DNA from: Nostoc sp. NIES-4103
Lineage (GTDB): Bacteria; Cyanobacteriota; Cyanobacteriia; Cyanobacteriales; Nostocaceae
Direction of reading: 5' to 3'
Assembly (NCBI RefSeq): GCF_002368335.1
Contig: NZ_AP018288.1
Location: forward strand, 2,986,926-3,050,925
Length of the DNA: 64,000 nucleotides
In this document: positions 52,879-62,274 of the stretch, piece after piece
Layout of the letters: each line of letters starts with the position of its first letter
Numbering within the stretch: the stretch's first letter is position 1
Position numbers and translations under genes: made by a program
The notes under the pieces: generated by a model
The model's input: only the letters and a program-made list of their open reading frames with translations
Told to the model about the DNA's origin: nothing
Database searches by the model: none

Positions 52879-54351
52879 ATGAATAGCAGGAAATCTACTA
52901 CTTACGATTTCCGAAAATCTGAATGGGATGGTATACTAATTGACCAATGGGAACCATCTAAGTGGAAGCTGTGGAAAGCCAAACAAGCTGCTTCTGACGA
53001 ACATGCCAAGATGGAACGTGAATATCTGAGGATCAAACACGCCATTGGGCAAGCTAACTCGGCATTAAGTTTAGATAGAATCAAAATTAAACTTAAGCTA
53101 TCCAGTCCTAAAAGTATAGCTTTACAAGGGACGTTCCCCTGTAAACCTGGTGATATCGGAAAACATGGTAGTCCTAATAAGCAATATACCATTTCATGCG
53201 GTTTTGCAGCTAATGATGCTGGTGTGAAAATGGCTGTATTGAAGGCGCGGGAATTAGATTTATTATTATTGACAAAGCAATTTCAGTGGACACCTGATTT
53301 GCTAGGTAAACAAGCACAGAATTTAGGTGTATCAAATCAGCAGCAACCTGCCAAAATTATCAAAGAATTGATTCAGGAATATGAGCTTGAGTTTTGGAAA
53401 ACTCACGAAAAAAATAGGCAAGGAATACGTACTTGGGAAACTCATTATCTGAGGCATCTGAAAAAACTTCCTCAAGATGTACCCTTATCTACTCAAGCAC
53501 TGGCAGAAGCTTTAGAGAAAACTCAAGCTAATACATCAGCGCGGTTTTTTTTGGTGTGGCAATTGAAAAAGTTTTGTGAGTTTTGCGGAATTGATGATTT
53601 GAAGACAATTGATGCTTACACGACTCCCAAACCTCACCCTACTATCCGAAAAGTTCCATCAGATGAGGAAATTATCCAAGGATTTCTCAAAATAGGGATG
53701 CCTTTATCAACATTTGCTAGTAAGCAAAATATAACACAACCCGAACAATGGCAATGGGTTTATGGAATGTTGGCAACCTATGGGTTAAGACCTCATGAAT
53801 TATTCGCTGTAGATATAGAAACGTTTACAAATAAAGCAAATAATTTTCATTTAGTTACTTTAAATCCCAGTTTGACAGGAGGTACTAAGACTGGCCAGAG
53901 GAGTTGTGGTATTCCTCCATTACATCCTCATTGGGTGGAATTATTTAATTTAAAGAATATTAGATTACCTGATAATGAAGGTACGTTGAGTAATAAAACT
54001 GCGAAACTGCACATCAAATTTAGAACTGCTGATATCGGTTTTAGACCCTATGATTTGCGTCATGCTTATGCAATCCGTGGTCATCGTTTAAGAGTTCCCA
54101 TTAAAACAATGGCTGATTATATGGGGCATACAGTACAAGAGCATACTAAGACTTATCAAAGATGGATGAATGAAGATACTAACTTAGAAATTTATAAAGA
54201 AGTGGTGATTTATAGACAAGGTACGACAAAGGAAGCACTCAAAGAGAGAATTAGTGAATTAGAGGTTGAGAACACTGCACTTAAAGCTGAAAATGCAACT
54301 CTCAAAGGTTTATTGATTAAGCATCAATTAGGTGAATTTTTGAGCCAATAA
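52879..54351 (+). CDS. Tyrosine recombinase, XisA/XisC-like
   Basis: A 490-residue site-specific recombinase. The catalytic residues are R304 (YGLRPHE), a Lys in GGTKTGQRS, Y391 and R394 in the box-II motif RPYDLRHAYAIR, H417 (YMGHTVQEH) and the nucleophile Y426 (TKTYQRW). The usual His of HxxR is replaced by Tyr; the same replacement is known for XisA and XisC, the recombinases that excise the nifD and hupL elements in heterocysts. Length and a C-terminal leucine-zipper-like helix (ISELEVENTALKAENATLKG) fit XisC. It may serve a developmentally excised or integrative element; no attachment repeats were found. An IS lies three bases behind the stop. Confidence 0.8.
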   Translation: MNSRKSTTYDFRKSEWDGILIDQWEPSKWKLWKAKQAASDEHAKMEREYLRIKHAIGQANSALSLDRIKIKLKLSSPKSIALQGTFPCKPGDIGKHGSPNKQYTISCGFAANDAGVKMAVLKARELDLLLLTKQFQWTPDLLGKQAQNLGVSNQQQPAKIIKELIQEYELEFWKTHEKNRQGIRTWETHYLRHLKKLPQDVPLSTQALAEALEKTQANTSARFFLVWQLKKFCEFCGIDDLKTIDAYTTPKPHPTIRKVPSDEEIIQGFLKIGMPLSTFASKQNITQPEQWQWVYGMLATYGLRPHELFAVDIETFTNKANNFHLVTLNPSLTGGTKTGQRSCGIPPLHPHWVELFNLKNIRLPDNEGTLSNKTAKLHIKFRTADIGFRPYDLRHAYAIRGHRLRVPIKTMADYMGHTVQEHTKTYQRWMNEDTNLEIYKEVVIYRQGTTKEALKERISELEVENTALKAENATLKGLLIKHQLGEFLSQ

Positions 54352-54356
54352 GCTAA

Positions 54357-55266
54357 GAGGATGTTTTAAAAGTAGGGGGTATTGTAAGAAAGCTCACAAG
54401 GCGTATGCTGAAATTTGTAGAAACCAGCACCCTGTGAGCGAATGACTAAAGCATACCGTAGTAATCTGACATGGGAACAATGGGAATTAATTGCAGACCT
54501 ATTCCCAGAATCAAAACCAGGGGGTCGTCCCCGAAAATTAGCATTATTTGCGATCGTGAATGCAATTCTCTATGTTCTGTGCGAAGGTTGTACATGGCGA
54601 GGTTTGCCAGGAGATTTTCCGGCGTGGTCAACGGTTTATGGTTATTTTTGGAGATGGGGAAAAGATGGTACATGGTTGAAGGTTCATGACCAACTCTATC
54701 GGTGGGTAAGGGTAGACTCAGGACGTGATAAGAGTCCATCAGAAGCGGCGGTTGATAGTCAATCAGTAGAAACAGCAACGATGATTACTGTTGATGTCGG
54801 CTATGACGCAGGAAAAAAGATACATGGGCGCAAGCGACATCTAAGTGTAGATTTGTTAGGGCTAGTTTTGCGGGTCTTGGTAACGTCTGCAAGTGTTCCA
54901 GAACGTGAAGGAGCGAAAAAAGTCCTCAAACGAGTTCACAATACAGGCAATCACGTCAAAAGGTTAAACATCATTTGGATGGACGGAGGATACCGAGGCG
55001 AAGAATTTATGCATTGGGTGATGGATATGTTTCGGTGGATTGTAGAAATTGTTCTTCGACCATTGGAGAAAAAAGGTTTTGTCCATTTACCAAAGCGTTG
55101 GGTTGTCGAAAGAACTTTTGGATGGCTCAATTGGTGTCGCCGTTTAAGTAAAGATTATGAAAGGCTACCCAAAACTTCGGAGACTTTTATATATATAGCG
55201 ATGATTCGTATCATGGTCAGACGACTAGCATAATTTTTGACTCAATTTGACTTTTAAAACATCCTC
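54357..55266 (+). mobile_element. IS5-family insertion sequence, complete
   Basis: A 910-base element with perfect terminal repeats GAGGATGTTTTAAAAGT (left) and ACTTTTAAAACATCCTC (right), flanked by a TAA target duplication at 54354-54356 and 55267-55269. A 3-base TNA duplication is typical of the IS427-type branch of IS5. It encloses one transposase gene. It inserted immediately behind the recombinase stop codon, leaving that gene intact. Perfect ends suggest a recent, possibly active copy. Confidence 0.9.
54442..55233 (+). CDS. IS5-family transposase
   Basis: A 263-residue DDE transposase. The N-terminal LTWEQWELIADLFPESKPGG is the DUF4096-type helix-turn-helix of this family. The catalytic triad is seen as D in AAVDSQSVE, D in NIIWMDGGYRGEEF and E in VVERTFGWLNWCRRL followed by DYE. 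No frameshift is required. It lies inside complete inverted repeats. Confidence 0.93.
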   Translation: MTKAYRSNLTWEQWELIADLFPESKPGGRPRKLALFAIVNAILYVLCEGCTWRGLPGDFPAWSTVYGYFWRWGKDGTWLKVHDQLYRWVRVDSGRDKSPSEAAVDSQSVETATMITVDVGYDAGKKIHGRKRHLSVDLLGLVLRVLVTSASVPEREGAKKVLKRVHNTGNHVKRLNIIWMDGGYRGEEFMHWVMDMFRWIVEIVLRPLEKKGFVHLPKRWVVERTFGWLNWCRRLSKDYERLPKTSETFIYIAMIRIMVRRLA

Positions 55267-55362
55267 TAATAAATTTATAGCTGGAATTCAGGAATTACCA
55301 AAAAATAAAAGTTGTAGACCATCCTCAAACGCTCAAAAACTCACGCCAAGAAAGTCTGCACT

Positions 55363-55431
55363 ATAAGAGTGATGGTTTTGTTAAGCCACCTGTTGCCTTC
55401 TAGGTAGGTTTCATCAAACCATCGCTCTTAT
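55363..55431 (-). terminator. Long hairpin at the 3' end of the lectin-like gene
   Basis: ATAAGAGTGATGGTTT pairs with AAACCATCGCTCTTAT (one mismatch), with a further inner pairing CCACCT/AGGTAGG. It lies about 20 bases behind the stop of the lectin-like gene on -, so it probably ends that transcript; a small MITE is an alternative. Confidence 0.5.
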
Positions 55432-55450
55432 GCTCTATATTAGACAACTG

Positions 55451-55855
55451 TTATTTTTGAGACCAAGTAACAGTGAGGCTACCTGTATTGTCGTGATACA
55501 AGTTCTTTTGATCGTTCATTAAAAACCATAAGGTTCCACCAGCAGGAAGACTTAACTCAGTTTGTATCCCTACTTGATAAGCAGTACTCCAGTCTTTGTT
55601 ATTGGCTATTAGGGTAAATGGTGTGTAGTCGGGAAATTGCAAGTTATCTAGTAGTTCGCCTGGGAGACCTTCAGGGCCTGTGACAGGATTAGCAGGGCCT
55701 GATTGCCATTGACCAGATGCCTCAAAATGAATTTGCACTTCATTGTTAGTTTCATTTTTAAAAGGCACACCTACCTCAGTATTAGCAGGTACCTCAAAAG
55801 AACCACTCGTCTTATCATTGGTAAATGAATCGCCTGACAAAATTGTTTGAACCAT
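55451..55855 (-). CDS. PA-IL-like lectin-type protein
   Basis: A 134-residue protein without a signal peptide. The arrangement of short beta strands with an N-terminal EVPANTEVGVPF, a central FTLIANNKDWSTAYQVG and the C-terminal FLMNDQKNLYHDNTGSLTVT resembles PA-IL (LecA), where the loop before the last strand (ND...Y.DN.G) binds calcium and galactose. It is therefore likely a small cytosolic or non-classically secreted sugar-binding protein. Identity to the family is judged by eye and moderate. It is transcribed alone and away from the kinase gene. Confidence 0.6.
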   Translation of the reverse strand: MVQTILSGDSFTNDKTSGSFEVPANTEVGVPFKNETNNEVQIHFEASGQWQSGPANPVTGPEGLPGELLDNLQFPDYTPFTLIANNKDWSTAYQVGIQTELSLPAGGTLWFLMNDQKNLYHDNTGSLTVTWSQK

Positions 55856-56134
55856 GAACCTTTTCCAAAATCATTTAATTCACATTTATAGGGACTTATA
55901 AAATTTATTTAATTAGCCTTTAGTTAGATTCAGTAAATCAACTTTTAGTTGTACGAGTTTTTTTGGTGTTTGAGATAATCCATTTCAAGCTAGAGAAGCT
56001 GACATCTGAGAATATGTGAATTTAGCCTCTACTGTGTGTACTTTTTTTCAGATGTTGATGTTATTGGCTTGATATTGGGGAAAAATAAATACTGAAGTCC
56101 ACTTCAGAAACTCTACCCGGTAAATACCGAAACT

Positions 56135-59100
56135 ATGGCTCCTAATCTCATTACTGTAGATAAACATACGTATGAATCTCTGCAACAAGAGCTGATAGAA
56201 CTGCGTCAGGTGGTAGCCTGTGTGGAGCAGGCTAAGTCCTCAAATACTCCGAAATATAGCCAAGAGCATATAGATTTATTTATTGAATATACACCTGCTG
56301 CGATCGCTATGTTTGACCGTCAAATGCGCTATCTACTGGCGAGTCGCTGCTGGAGAGAAGATTACGACCTAGGTAATGATGAAATTATCGGTCGCTATCA
56401 TAATGAAATTTTTCCAGAAATTCAAGAGTGCTGGTGGGAAATTCATCAACGTTGTTTAGCAGGAATCGTTGAAAAATGTGAACATACCTGCTCTCGTGCA
56501 GATGGAACAATTGATTGGGTGAAATGGGAAATGCATCCTTGGTATCAAGACTCTGGTGAAGTGGGCGGTACTATTATCTTTTCGGAAGTGATTAGCGATC
56601 GCAAACTTGCAGAAATAGCTCTAGCAGATAGTGAAAGTCTCTTAAGAAATATTACTGCTCATATGCCTGGTGCAATTTTCCAGTTCGCTGATCGCAACGG
56701 TGTCTGGATGGTTGACTACATGAGCGATTTTATCTGGGACGTTGCGGGAATCACAGCAACACAAATCATGCAAGACTTCAATAACTTTCTGGTTCGCTTG
56801 CATCCAGAAGATTTTGATAGTTATATCACCTCAGTCATAGAAGCAGTGGAAAATGCTACCCCTTGGCATTATGAGGGACGGTTAGTCAAGCCTAACGGTG
56901 AAATTCGTTGGTGGCAAGGTGGCTCAACTCCCATACGCAATGAAAAAGGGGAGATCATCTTTTTTGGAGTTTTGTTTGATATTACAGAACGCAAGCAGGC
57001 AGAAGAGGCACGAAAACAACTGAATCTGGAGTTAGAAGCCAAAGCTGCTGCTTTGCGTCAGAGCGAAGCGCGGTTCCAACGACTAGCCGATAATGTGCCA
57101 GGGATGCTTTATGAATTTCGTCTTCAGCCTGATGGCACAATGTCCTTTCCTTATGTTTCTTCGCAATCTGGAGAAATTCTCGGACTAAAGCCGGAACAGG
57201 TGATGGAAGATGCATCTATTGCGTTTCGCTACATTCACCCTGAAGATGCTTTGAAGGTTCAGCAAGCAATAGCTCACTCGGCCCAAACTCTGCAAAACTA
57301 TGAACTGGAGTGGCGGGTTATGACTCCCTTTGGCTTGGAGAAATGGGTTAAGGGAGTTTCTCGTCCAGAACCTCAACCAAAAGGTGAAATTATTTGGTAT
57401 GGTTTTCTATCTGATATTACCGAAAAGCAAGCTGCTTTGCGCGATCGCCAACTTGCAGAAGAACAACTTCAACAACAAGCACAGTTTTTGCAAAGCATCT
57501 GGGAAGGTGTAGATTACGGTATCTATGTCCTAGAGGTTTTGGATGATGGGGCAGAGTTTCGTTACCTGAAGTTTAATCCAGCCATCCTCAGATTCAGTCC
57601 GATTTCTCTGGAGAATTTTGTGGGAAAAACAATGGCAGAGGTATTGCCTGCGGAAATAGCACATCGCTATCGCCAACATTACAACGAATGTATCAAGTTG
57701 GGCAAGAGTATATTCTTCGAGGAATCTTTCCCTGGTGAAGACAAGGAAACTTGGTGGCTGTTGAATATAACACCTCTGTTAGACAGCACTGGGCGAATTT
57801 CTCAACTTGTGATTACGGTGACTGACATTACAGAACGTAAGCAAACCGAACAAGAAAAGCAAATGTTTGTTTCAATAGTTGAGAATAGCAGTGACTTTAT
57901 TGGTGTGGCTACCCTAGACGGACAACCGATGTTCCTCAACGAAGCTGGCAGAAAGTTAATTGGTCTCAATGGCTTAAAGTCCGTTAAAAGTATCAGTATG
58001 CTTGACTGCTTTCTCCCAGAAGATTTTGACAAGGTAAAGCAGTGCATTATGCCAGCTGTCATAGAGCATGGCTTATGGCAAGGTGAATCTCGCTTCAAAC
58101 ATTTTCAAACTGGGGAAGCAATCCCAGTGGATTACAACATGTTTGTGGTTAAAACTCCTGACACTGGTGAGCCTTTATATTTTGCTACAATTACCCGCGA
58201 TATTCGCGATCGCCAACGAGCAGAAAAACAATTACAAGAGCAAGAACAGTTTTTACGCACTATTTATGATGGTGTGGAGCAACAAATATTTGTGATCAAT
58301 GTTCTGGAAGACGGTGAACTTCGTTTTGCAGGTTGGAATTTACCTACAGCACAAGTAACTGGAATTAGTAGCGCTCACGTAGTTGGTAAAACTCCGGAGG
58401 ATTTGTTTGGTGATGTTGTCGGTTTAGCGATGCGTCAGCGACAGCAAAGTTGTGTAGACACAGGTGTTGCTATCACCTATGAAGAATCTATCATTTTGAA
58501 TCATGAAGTAACTTGGTGGTTAACTACAATTAATCCTCTCAAAAACAGTGAAGGTCGAATCTATCGATTGATAGGAACAACCTTTGATATTACCAAGCGT
58601 AAACAAGCAGAACAAGCACTCGAAGCAAGTCAGCACTTTATTCAACGTATTGCTGATTCTTCTCCTAATATTCTCTACATTTTCGACTTAGAAGAAAAGC
58701 GCAATGTTTATGCAAATAAAGAAATTGCTACTCTTCTCGGTTACACTATTGGAGAAATTCAACAAATGGGAGAAAAATTACTTCCCACTATTACTCATCC
58801 TGAAGATGGAGAAAATATCCTAGAACAGGCGGAAAAATTACTCAAGGCCAAGGATGGGGATATTTTGGAGTTTGAAGTGCGGGTGAAACAAGCGAATGGT
58901 GAATGGTGCTGGTTGTATAGCCGAGAGACACCATTCAGCCGCACTGAGGATGGAAAGGTTAAGCAAGTTCTTGGTGTATCAACCAATATTACCGAACGTA
59001 AACAAGCTGAAATTCAATTGCAACAGCAAGCTGAGAACTTAGAAAATACTCTGCGCGAACTCCAACGTACTCAAACTCAACTCATCCACAGTGAAAAAAT

Positions 59101-60016
59101 GTCTTCATTAGGTAATATGGTTGCAGGTGTCGCCCATGAAATTAACAATCCGATCAACTTTATTCACGCTAATCTGATTCCAGCCAATGAATACGTCGAA
59201 GACTTGTTGAGATTGGTAGAACTTTATCAAGAACATTTTCCTTATCCTCCAAAAGAAATTCAAGCAGAAATTGCTGCGATTGAACTTGATTTTCTCAAGG
59301 AAGATTTAATCAAACTTCTTAGTTCTATGCGTGTGGGAACTCAGCGTATTCGTGAAATTGTTCTGTCGCTGCGGAGTTTCTCTCGTCTTGATGAAGCTGA
59401 ATTCAAGCAGGTAGATATTCATGAAGGTATCGATAGTACTCTGATGATTCTACACAACCGCCTGAAGGCTCAACCAAATCATCCAGAAATTTTGGTGATT
59501 AAAGAATATGGTCATCTCCCCCGCATTGACTGCTATCCTGGACAACTTAATCAGGTGTTTATGAATCTTCTCAGTAATGCTATTGATGCTTTGGAAGAGT
59601 CAATAGTCAATAGTCAAAAATCAATAGTGAGCAAGCGCGGTGAGTTAGCCTCAGTCTTGGACGCCACTTCCTTGACACCGGGAAACCCGTTCACCGCAGT
59701 GGCTTCGCTTGCCATGGAGTATGGAATCTTGACTCAACCCCAAATTCGCATTCGCACTGAAGTTATCAATAGCGACCGAATCATAATCCGAATATCAGAT
59801 AATGGTAAGGGCATTACCCCAGAAATACTTTCAAAACTGTTTGACCCTTTCTTTACTACTAAAGATGTAGGCAAAGGTACAGGACTGGGGCTATCTATCA
59901 GTTATCAAATTGTAGTAGATAAACATCATGGAAAATTATATTGTCAATCAACACCGGGACAGGGAGCAGAATTTATAATTGAGATTCCCATTACTCAGTT
60001 GGAAGTAGCGACTTAA
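56135..60016 (+). CDS. Seven-PAS sensor histidine kinase
   Basis: A 1293-residue soluble sensor kinase. Seven PAS/PAC domains lie at about residues 50-160, 170-290, 310-440, 450-570, 575-700, 705-825 and 830-960, several ending in a DITERKQAE-type linker. The phosphate-accepting H1001 is in VAGVAHEINNPINF. The ATPase domain has the N-box region MNLLSNAIDAL and DNGKGITPEILSKLFDPFF then GTGLGLSISY. Between them (about 1155-1201) an in-frame repeat-derived insertion interrupts the domain. No membrane helix and no receiver domain, so a separate response regulator is needed; none is adjacent. Confidence 0.92.
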   Translation: MAPNLITVDKHTYESLQQELIELRQVVACVEQAKSSNTPKYSQEHIDLFIEYTPAAIAMFDRQMRYLLASRCWREDYDLGNDEIIGRYHNEIFPEIQECWWEIHQRCLAGIVEKCEHTCSRADGTIDWVKWEMHPWYQDSGEVGGTIIFSEVISDRKLAEIALADSESLLRNITAHMPGAIFQFADRNGVWMVDYMSDFIWDVAGITATQIMQDFNNFLVRLHPEDFDSYITSVIEAVENATPWHYEGRLVKPNGEIRWWQGGSTPIRNEKGEIIFFGVLFDITERKQAEEARKQLNLELEAKAAALRQSEARFQRLADNVPGMLYEFRLQPDGTMSFPYVSSQSGEILGLKPEQVMEDASIAFRYIHPEDALKVQQAIAHSAQTLQNYELEWRVMTPFGLEKWVKGVSRPEPQPKGEIIWYGFLSDITEKQAALRDRQLAEEQLQQQAQFLQSIWEGVDYGIYVLEVLDDGAEFRYLKFNPAILRFSPISLENFVGKTMAEVLPAEIAHRYRQHYNECIKLGKSIFFEESFPGEDKETWWLLNITPLLDSTGRISQLVITVTDITERKQTEQEKQMFVSIVENSSDFIGVATLDGQPMFLNEAGRKLIGLNGLKSVKSISMLDCFLPEDFDKVKQCIMPAVIEHGLWQGESRFKHFQTGEAIPVDYNMFVVKTPDTGEPLYFATITRDIRDRQRAEKQLQEQEQFLRTIYDGVEQQIFVINVLEDGELRFAGWNLPTAQVTGISSAHVVGKTPEDLFGDVVGLAMRQRQQSCVDTGVAITYEESIILNHEVTWWLTTINPLKNSEGRIYRLIGTTFDITKRKQAEQALEASQHFIQRIADSSPNILYIFDLEEKRNVYANKEIATLLGYTIGEIQQMGEKLLPTITHPEDGENILEQAEKLLKAKDGDILEFEVRVKQANGEWCWLYSRETPFSRTEDGKVKQVLGVSTNITERKQAEIQLQQQAENLENTLRELQRTQTQLIHSEKMSSLGNMVAGVAHEINNPINFIHANLIPANEYVEDLLRLVELYQEHFPYPPKEIQAEIAAIELDFLKEDLIKLLSSMRVGTQRIREIVLSLRSFSRLDEAEFKQVDIHEGIDSTLMILHNRLKAQPNHPEILVIKEYGHLPRIDCYPGQLNQVFMNLLSNAIDALEESIVNSQKSIVSKRGELASVLDATSLTPGNPFTAVASLAMEYGILTQPQIRIRTEVINSDRIIIRISDNGKGITPEILSKLFDPFFTTKDVGKGTGLGLSISYQIVVDKHHGKLYCQSTPGQGAEFIIEIPITQLEVAT
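59597..59735 (+). repeat. Repeat-derived in-frame insertion in the kinase ATPase domain
   Basis: AATAGTC-type heptamers (AGTCAATAGTCAATAGTC) are followed by a G/C-richer piece with GCGGTGAG and TTCACCGC as an inverted repeat. The stretch encodes about 46 residues (with GELASVLDATSLTPGN) unlike any kinase sequence, between the N-box and the G1 box. Its length keeps the frame. Confidence 0.6.
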
Positions 60017-60023
60017 TATAAAC

Positions 60024-60602
60024 TTATTTACAAACTATTTGTAAATCTAAAACAAACCCTGGTAATATATTTTCTCCTGATAATTTTTGAGGAGATTCTA
60101 GAATTTCTACTGGCTTGCCTTGGCGATATATTTCAACTTGGCGTGCTTTGCGATTAATTAACCAGCCAAGTTTGACTTGATTATCTATATATTCTTGCAT
60201 CTTGGCTTGAGTTTCTTCCAAGGTGTCACTAGGAGACATTAATTCTAAAACAAAATCTGGGGCAATTGGTGGGAATTTTTCTTTTTGTTCTGGTGTGAGT
60301 ACATTCCATCTATCTTTTCGTATCCAAGCAACATCAGGAGAACGGTTTGCACCATTGGGTAGTTTGAAACAGGTAGAGGAATCAAAGCAAACGCCTAGTT
60401 TTGTTTGGCGATTCCAAATGACAAATTCTGCATTGATTTCTGAGTTGCAGCTGCCTGTTTCTCCTCCTGTGGGTGGCATGATAATTATTTTTCCGTAGGC
60501 GTTACGCTCAAATTTGACATCTGGATTTGACCGACACAGTTGATAAAATTGGTCGTCGGTGAGTTTGATGATGGGGTTGAAGTTGATGGTAATTGCTGTC
60601 AT
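60024..60602 (-). CDS. Uma2 family protein
   Basis: A 192-residue Uma2/DUF820 protein. LTDDQFYQLCRSNPDVKFER, then SPDVAWIRKDRWN (metal-binding Asp), PDFVLELMSPSDTLEETQAK (E-x-x-S core) and GWLINRKARQVEIYR follow the usual order of this PD-(D/E)XK-like family. Convergent with the kinase gene, whose stop is only seven bases away. Its function is unknown; it is a different subtype from the other two Uma2 genes in the window. Confidence 0.9.
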   Translation of the reverse strand: MTAITINFNPIIKLTDDQFYQLCRSNPDVKFERNAYGKIIIMPPTGGETGSCNSEINAEFVIWNRQTKLGVCFDSSTCFKLPNGANRSPDVAWIRKDRWNVLTPEQKEKFPPIAPDFVLELMSPSDTLEETQAKMQEYIDNQVKLGWLINRKARQVEIYRQGKPVEILESPQKLSGENILPGFVLDLQIVCK

Positions 60603-60794
60603 GGTGATTAGATTGGGAACTGCATCGACTTATATAGGGTAATTTACACAGATCCAACTCAGTTGATATTAATTTGATATGTACAAATTTTTCCAGTATA
60701 AAATAATTGTAGTAATTTGTATTTAGCTTCATGTCAAAATAAAAATGTGTTGAAGTTAGTACTAGTTAGATGAACCGTAGAAGCGAGGAAGGTT

Positions 60795-61433
60795 ATGTTA
60801 CTTGAACTCAACCAACTAATTGTACCTGCTGGTCATCAGTTGCTAATCAAAAATATATCCTGGTCAGTATACAAACATATTTTGGCAGAATTGGGGCAAA
60901 ACCGTGGTTCTAGAATATCTTACAGTCAAGGGGTGCTGGAAATAATGGCTCCATTACCAGAGCATGAGGTAGCTAAAGTTATCATTGGGGACTTAGTAAA
61001 AATTATCCTAGAAGAACTTGATATTGAGTTTTGGAGTTTAGGCTCTACAACTTTTGATCAAGAAAAAATGGATGCAGGTGTAGAACCTGATGATTGTTTC
61101 TATATCCAGAATGAAGCTGCTGTTCGAGGTAAGGATAGAATCGATTTAACAATTGACCCACCCCCAGATTTAGCTATTGAAATTGATATTACTTCTCGTA
61201 CTCGCTTTAATAATTATGAAGTATTGGGAGTCCCGGAGTTATGGCGATGGAATGGAACTCAGCTAGAAATCAATGTTTTGAGTAATGGTAAATATGTCAA
61301 ATCTTCTAGTAGTTCTATTTTTCCTAATTTACCCATTGCTCAAGTTATTCCCGAATATTTGATACGAAGTAAAATCGATGGTAGAAATGTGGCGATGAAA
61401 GCATTTCGAGCTTGGGTGAGAAAGCAAATGTAA
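60795..61433 (+). CDS. Uma2 family protein
   Basis: A 212-residue member of the same family with a variant core: DAGVEPDDCFYI, PPPDLAIEIDITSRT and GVPELWRWNG. The conserved E-x-V-S segment reads EIDIT, as in one Uma2 subgroup. Divergent from the neighbouring Uma2 gene, with about 190 bases between them. The start is an ATG behind GAGGAAGGTT. Role unknown. Confidence 0.88.
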   Translation: MLLELNQLIVPAGHQLLIKNISWSVYKHILAELGQNRGSRISYSQGVLEIMAPLPEHEVAKVIIGDLVKIILEELDIEFWSLGSTTFDQEKMDAGVEPDDCFYIQNEAAVRGKDRIDLTIDPPPDLAIEIDITSRTRFNNYEVLGVPELWRWNGTQLEINVLSNGKYVKSSSSSIFPNLPIAQVIPEYLIRSKIDGRNVAMKAFRAWVRKQM

Positions 61434-61438
61434 TTTAC

Positions 61439-62273
61439 TTACACAACCACCGCCACTACCCTCAACCCAAATTTGTTGTCGCGAGCGTGTGAGGAAAGAC
61501 CGGCACGGTAGCTAGCACGACAATAGCCTGACCCGTTCTGGAAAGAACCACCGCGCAACTGCCTGCGATGATCTTTAGCATTTAACCAAGCACTACCATC
61601 AGTGGGTGCGCCTTCGTAATTGTCATACACGCTATCTAGACACCACTCCCAAACTTGCCCGTGCATATCATATAAACCAAAGGCGTTGGGTGGAAAAATG
61701 CCTACTTCTGTTGTTTGCTGACGATATTGACCTTTTGGTGCAAAAGCGTAAGTGTAATTTTCGTCGTAGTTTACTAAATCGGTGGTGATTGTTTCGCCAA
61801 AATAAAAGGGTTTGTCGCCCAATACCTTCGCCTGCACGAGTCCCAAGACTACGACAAGCATCCAAAATCAAGACAACGTTATCTGCACCGCAGCGACGCA
61901 AGCGTTCCGTGACGAAGTTAATAGCAATTGCTGTATTTTCAATGTCTTCGGGGTCGCCATCATAGGGTATGAGATAATCGCGCTCAGCTTGACGTATACT
62001 ATGTCCACTGAAGAAAAACCAAAAATTATCTCCCGCACCCATGAAGGGATTTTCAAATAACTGTCGCAAGATTCGCAACAAGTTCGTGCGGGTTGGGCGA
62101 GTGGATTTTCCTCCAATATCTGGGGAGTCATCGCAAAAGAAGAAAATCTGCTCAAAACCGGCTTCGTTGGCGAGAAACTTCTGCACTAACTGTGCATCCC
62201 GCTTGGCATAGTTTAGCGGTTGCAGATAATCATACTGGTTAATGCCAACTGCGATCGCCCAATTTTTCACCAT
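61439..62273 (-). pseudogene. Caspase-FGE fusion gene with internal deletion and frameshift
   Basis: The 5' part encodes a caspase-like (C14) domain: VGINQYDYLQPLNYAKRDAQ, FFFSGHS with the catalytic His and LILDACRS with the catalytic Cys, about 150 residues. Immediately after GTRAGEGIG the reading frame changes, and the other frame continues as the C-terminal half of a formylglycine-generating-enzyme-like domain (FPPNAFGLYDMHGQVWEWC, QLRGGSF). The end of the caspase domain and the first half of the FGE domain are missing. Intact homologues are expected to be several hundred residues longer. The truncated caspase may still be made (202 residues with an unrelated tail). Confidence 0.75.
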
Positions 62274-62274
62274 C

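Noticed and set aside
38955..55269. A single excision element spanning from the partition genes to the recombinase
   Set aside because: I found no matching direct repeats at both sides and the intervening genes (5'-nucleotidase, GerMN lipoprotein) look like ordinary chromosomal genes.
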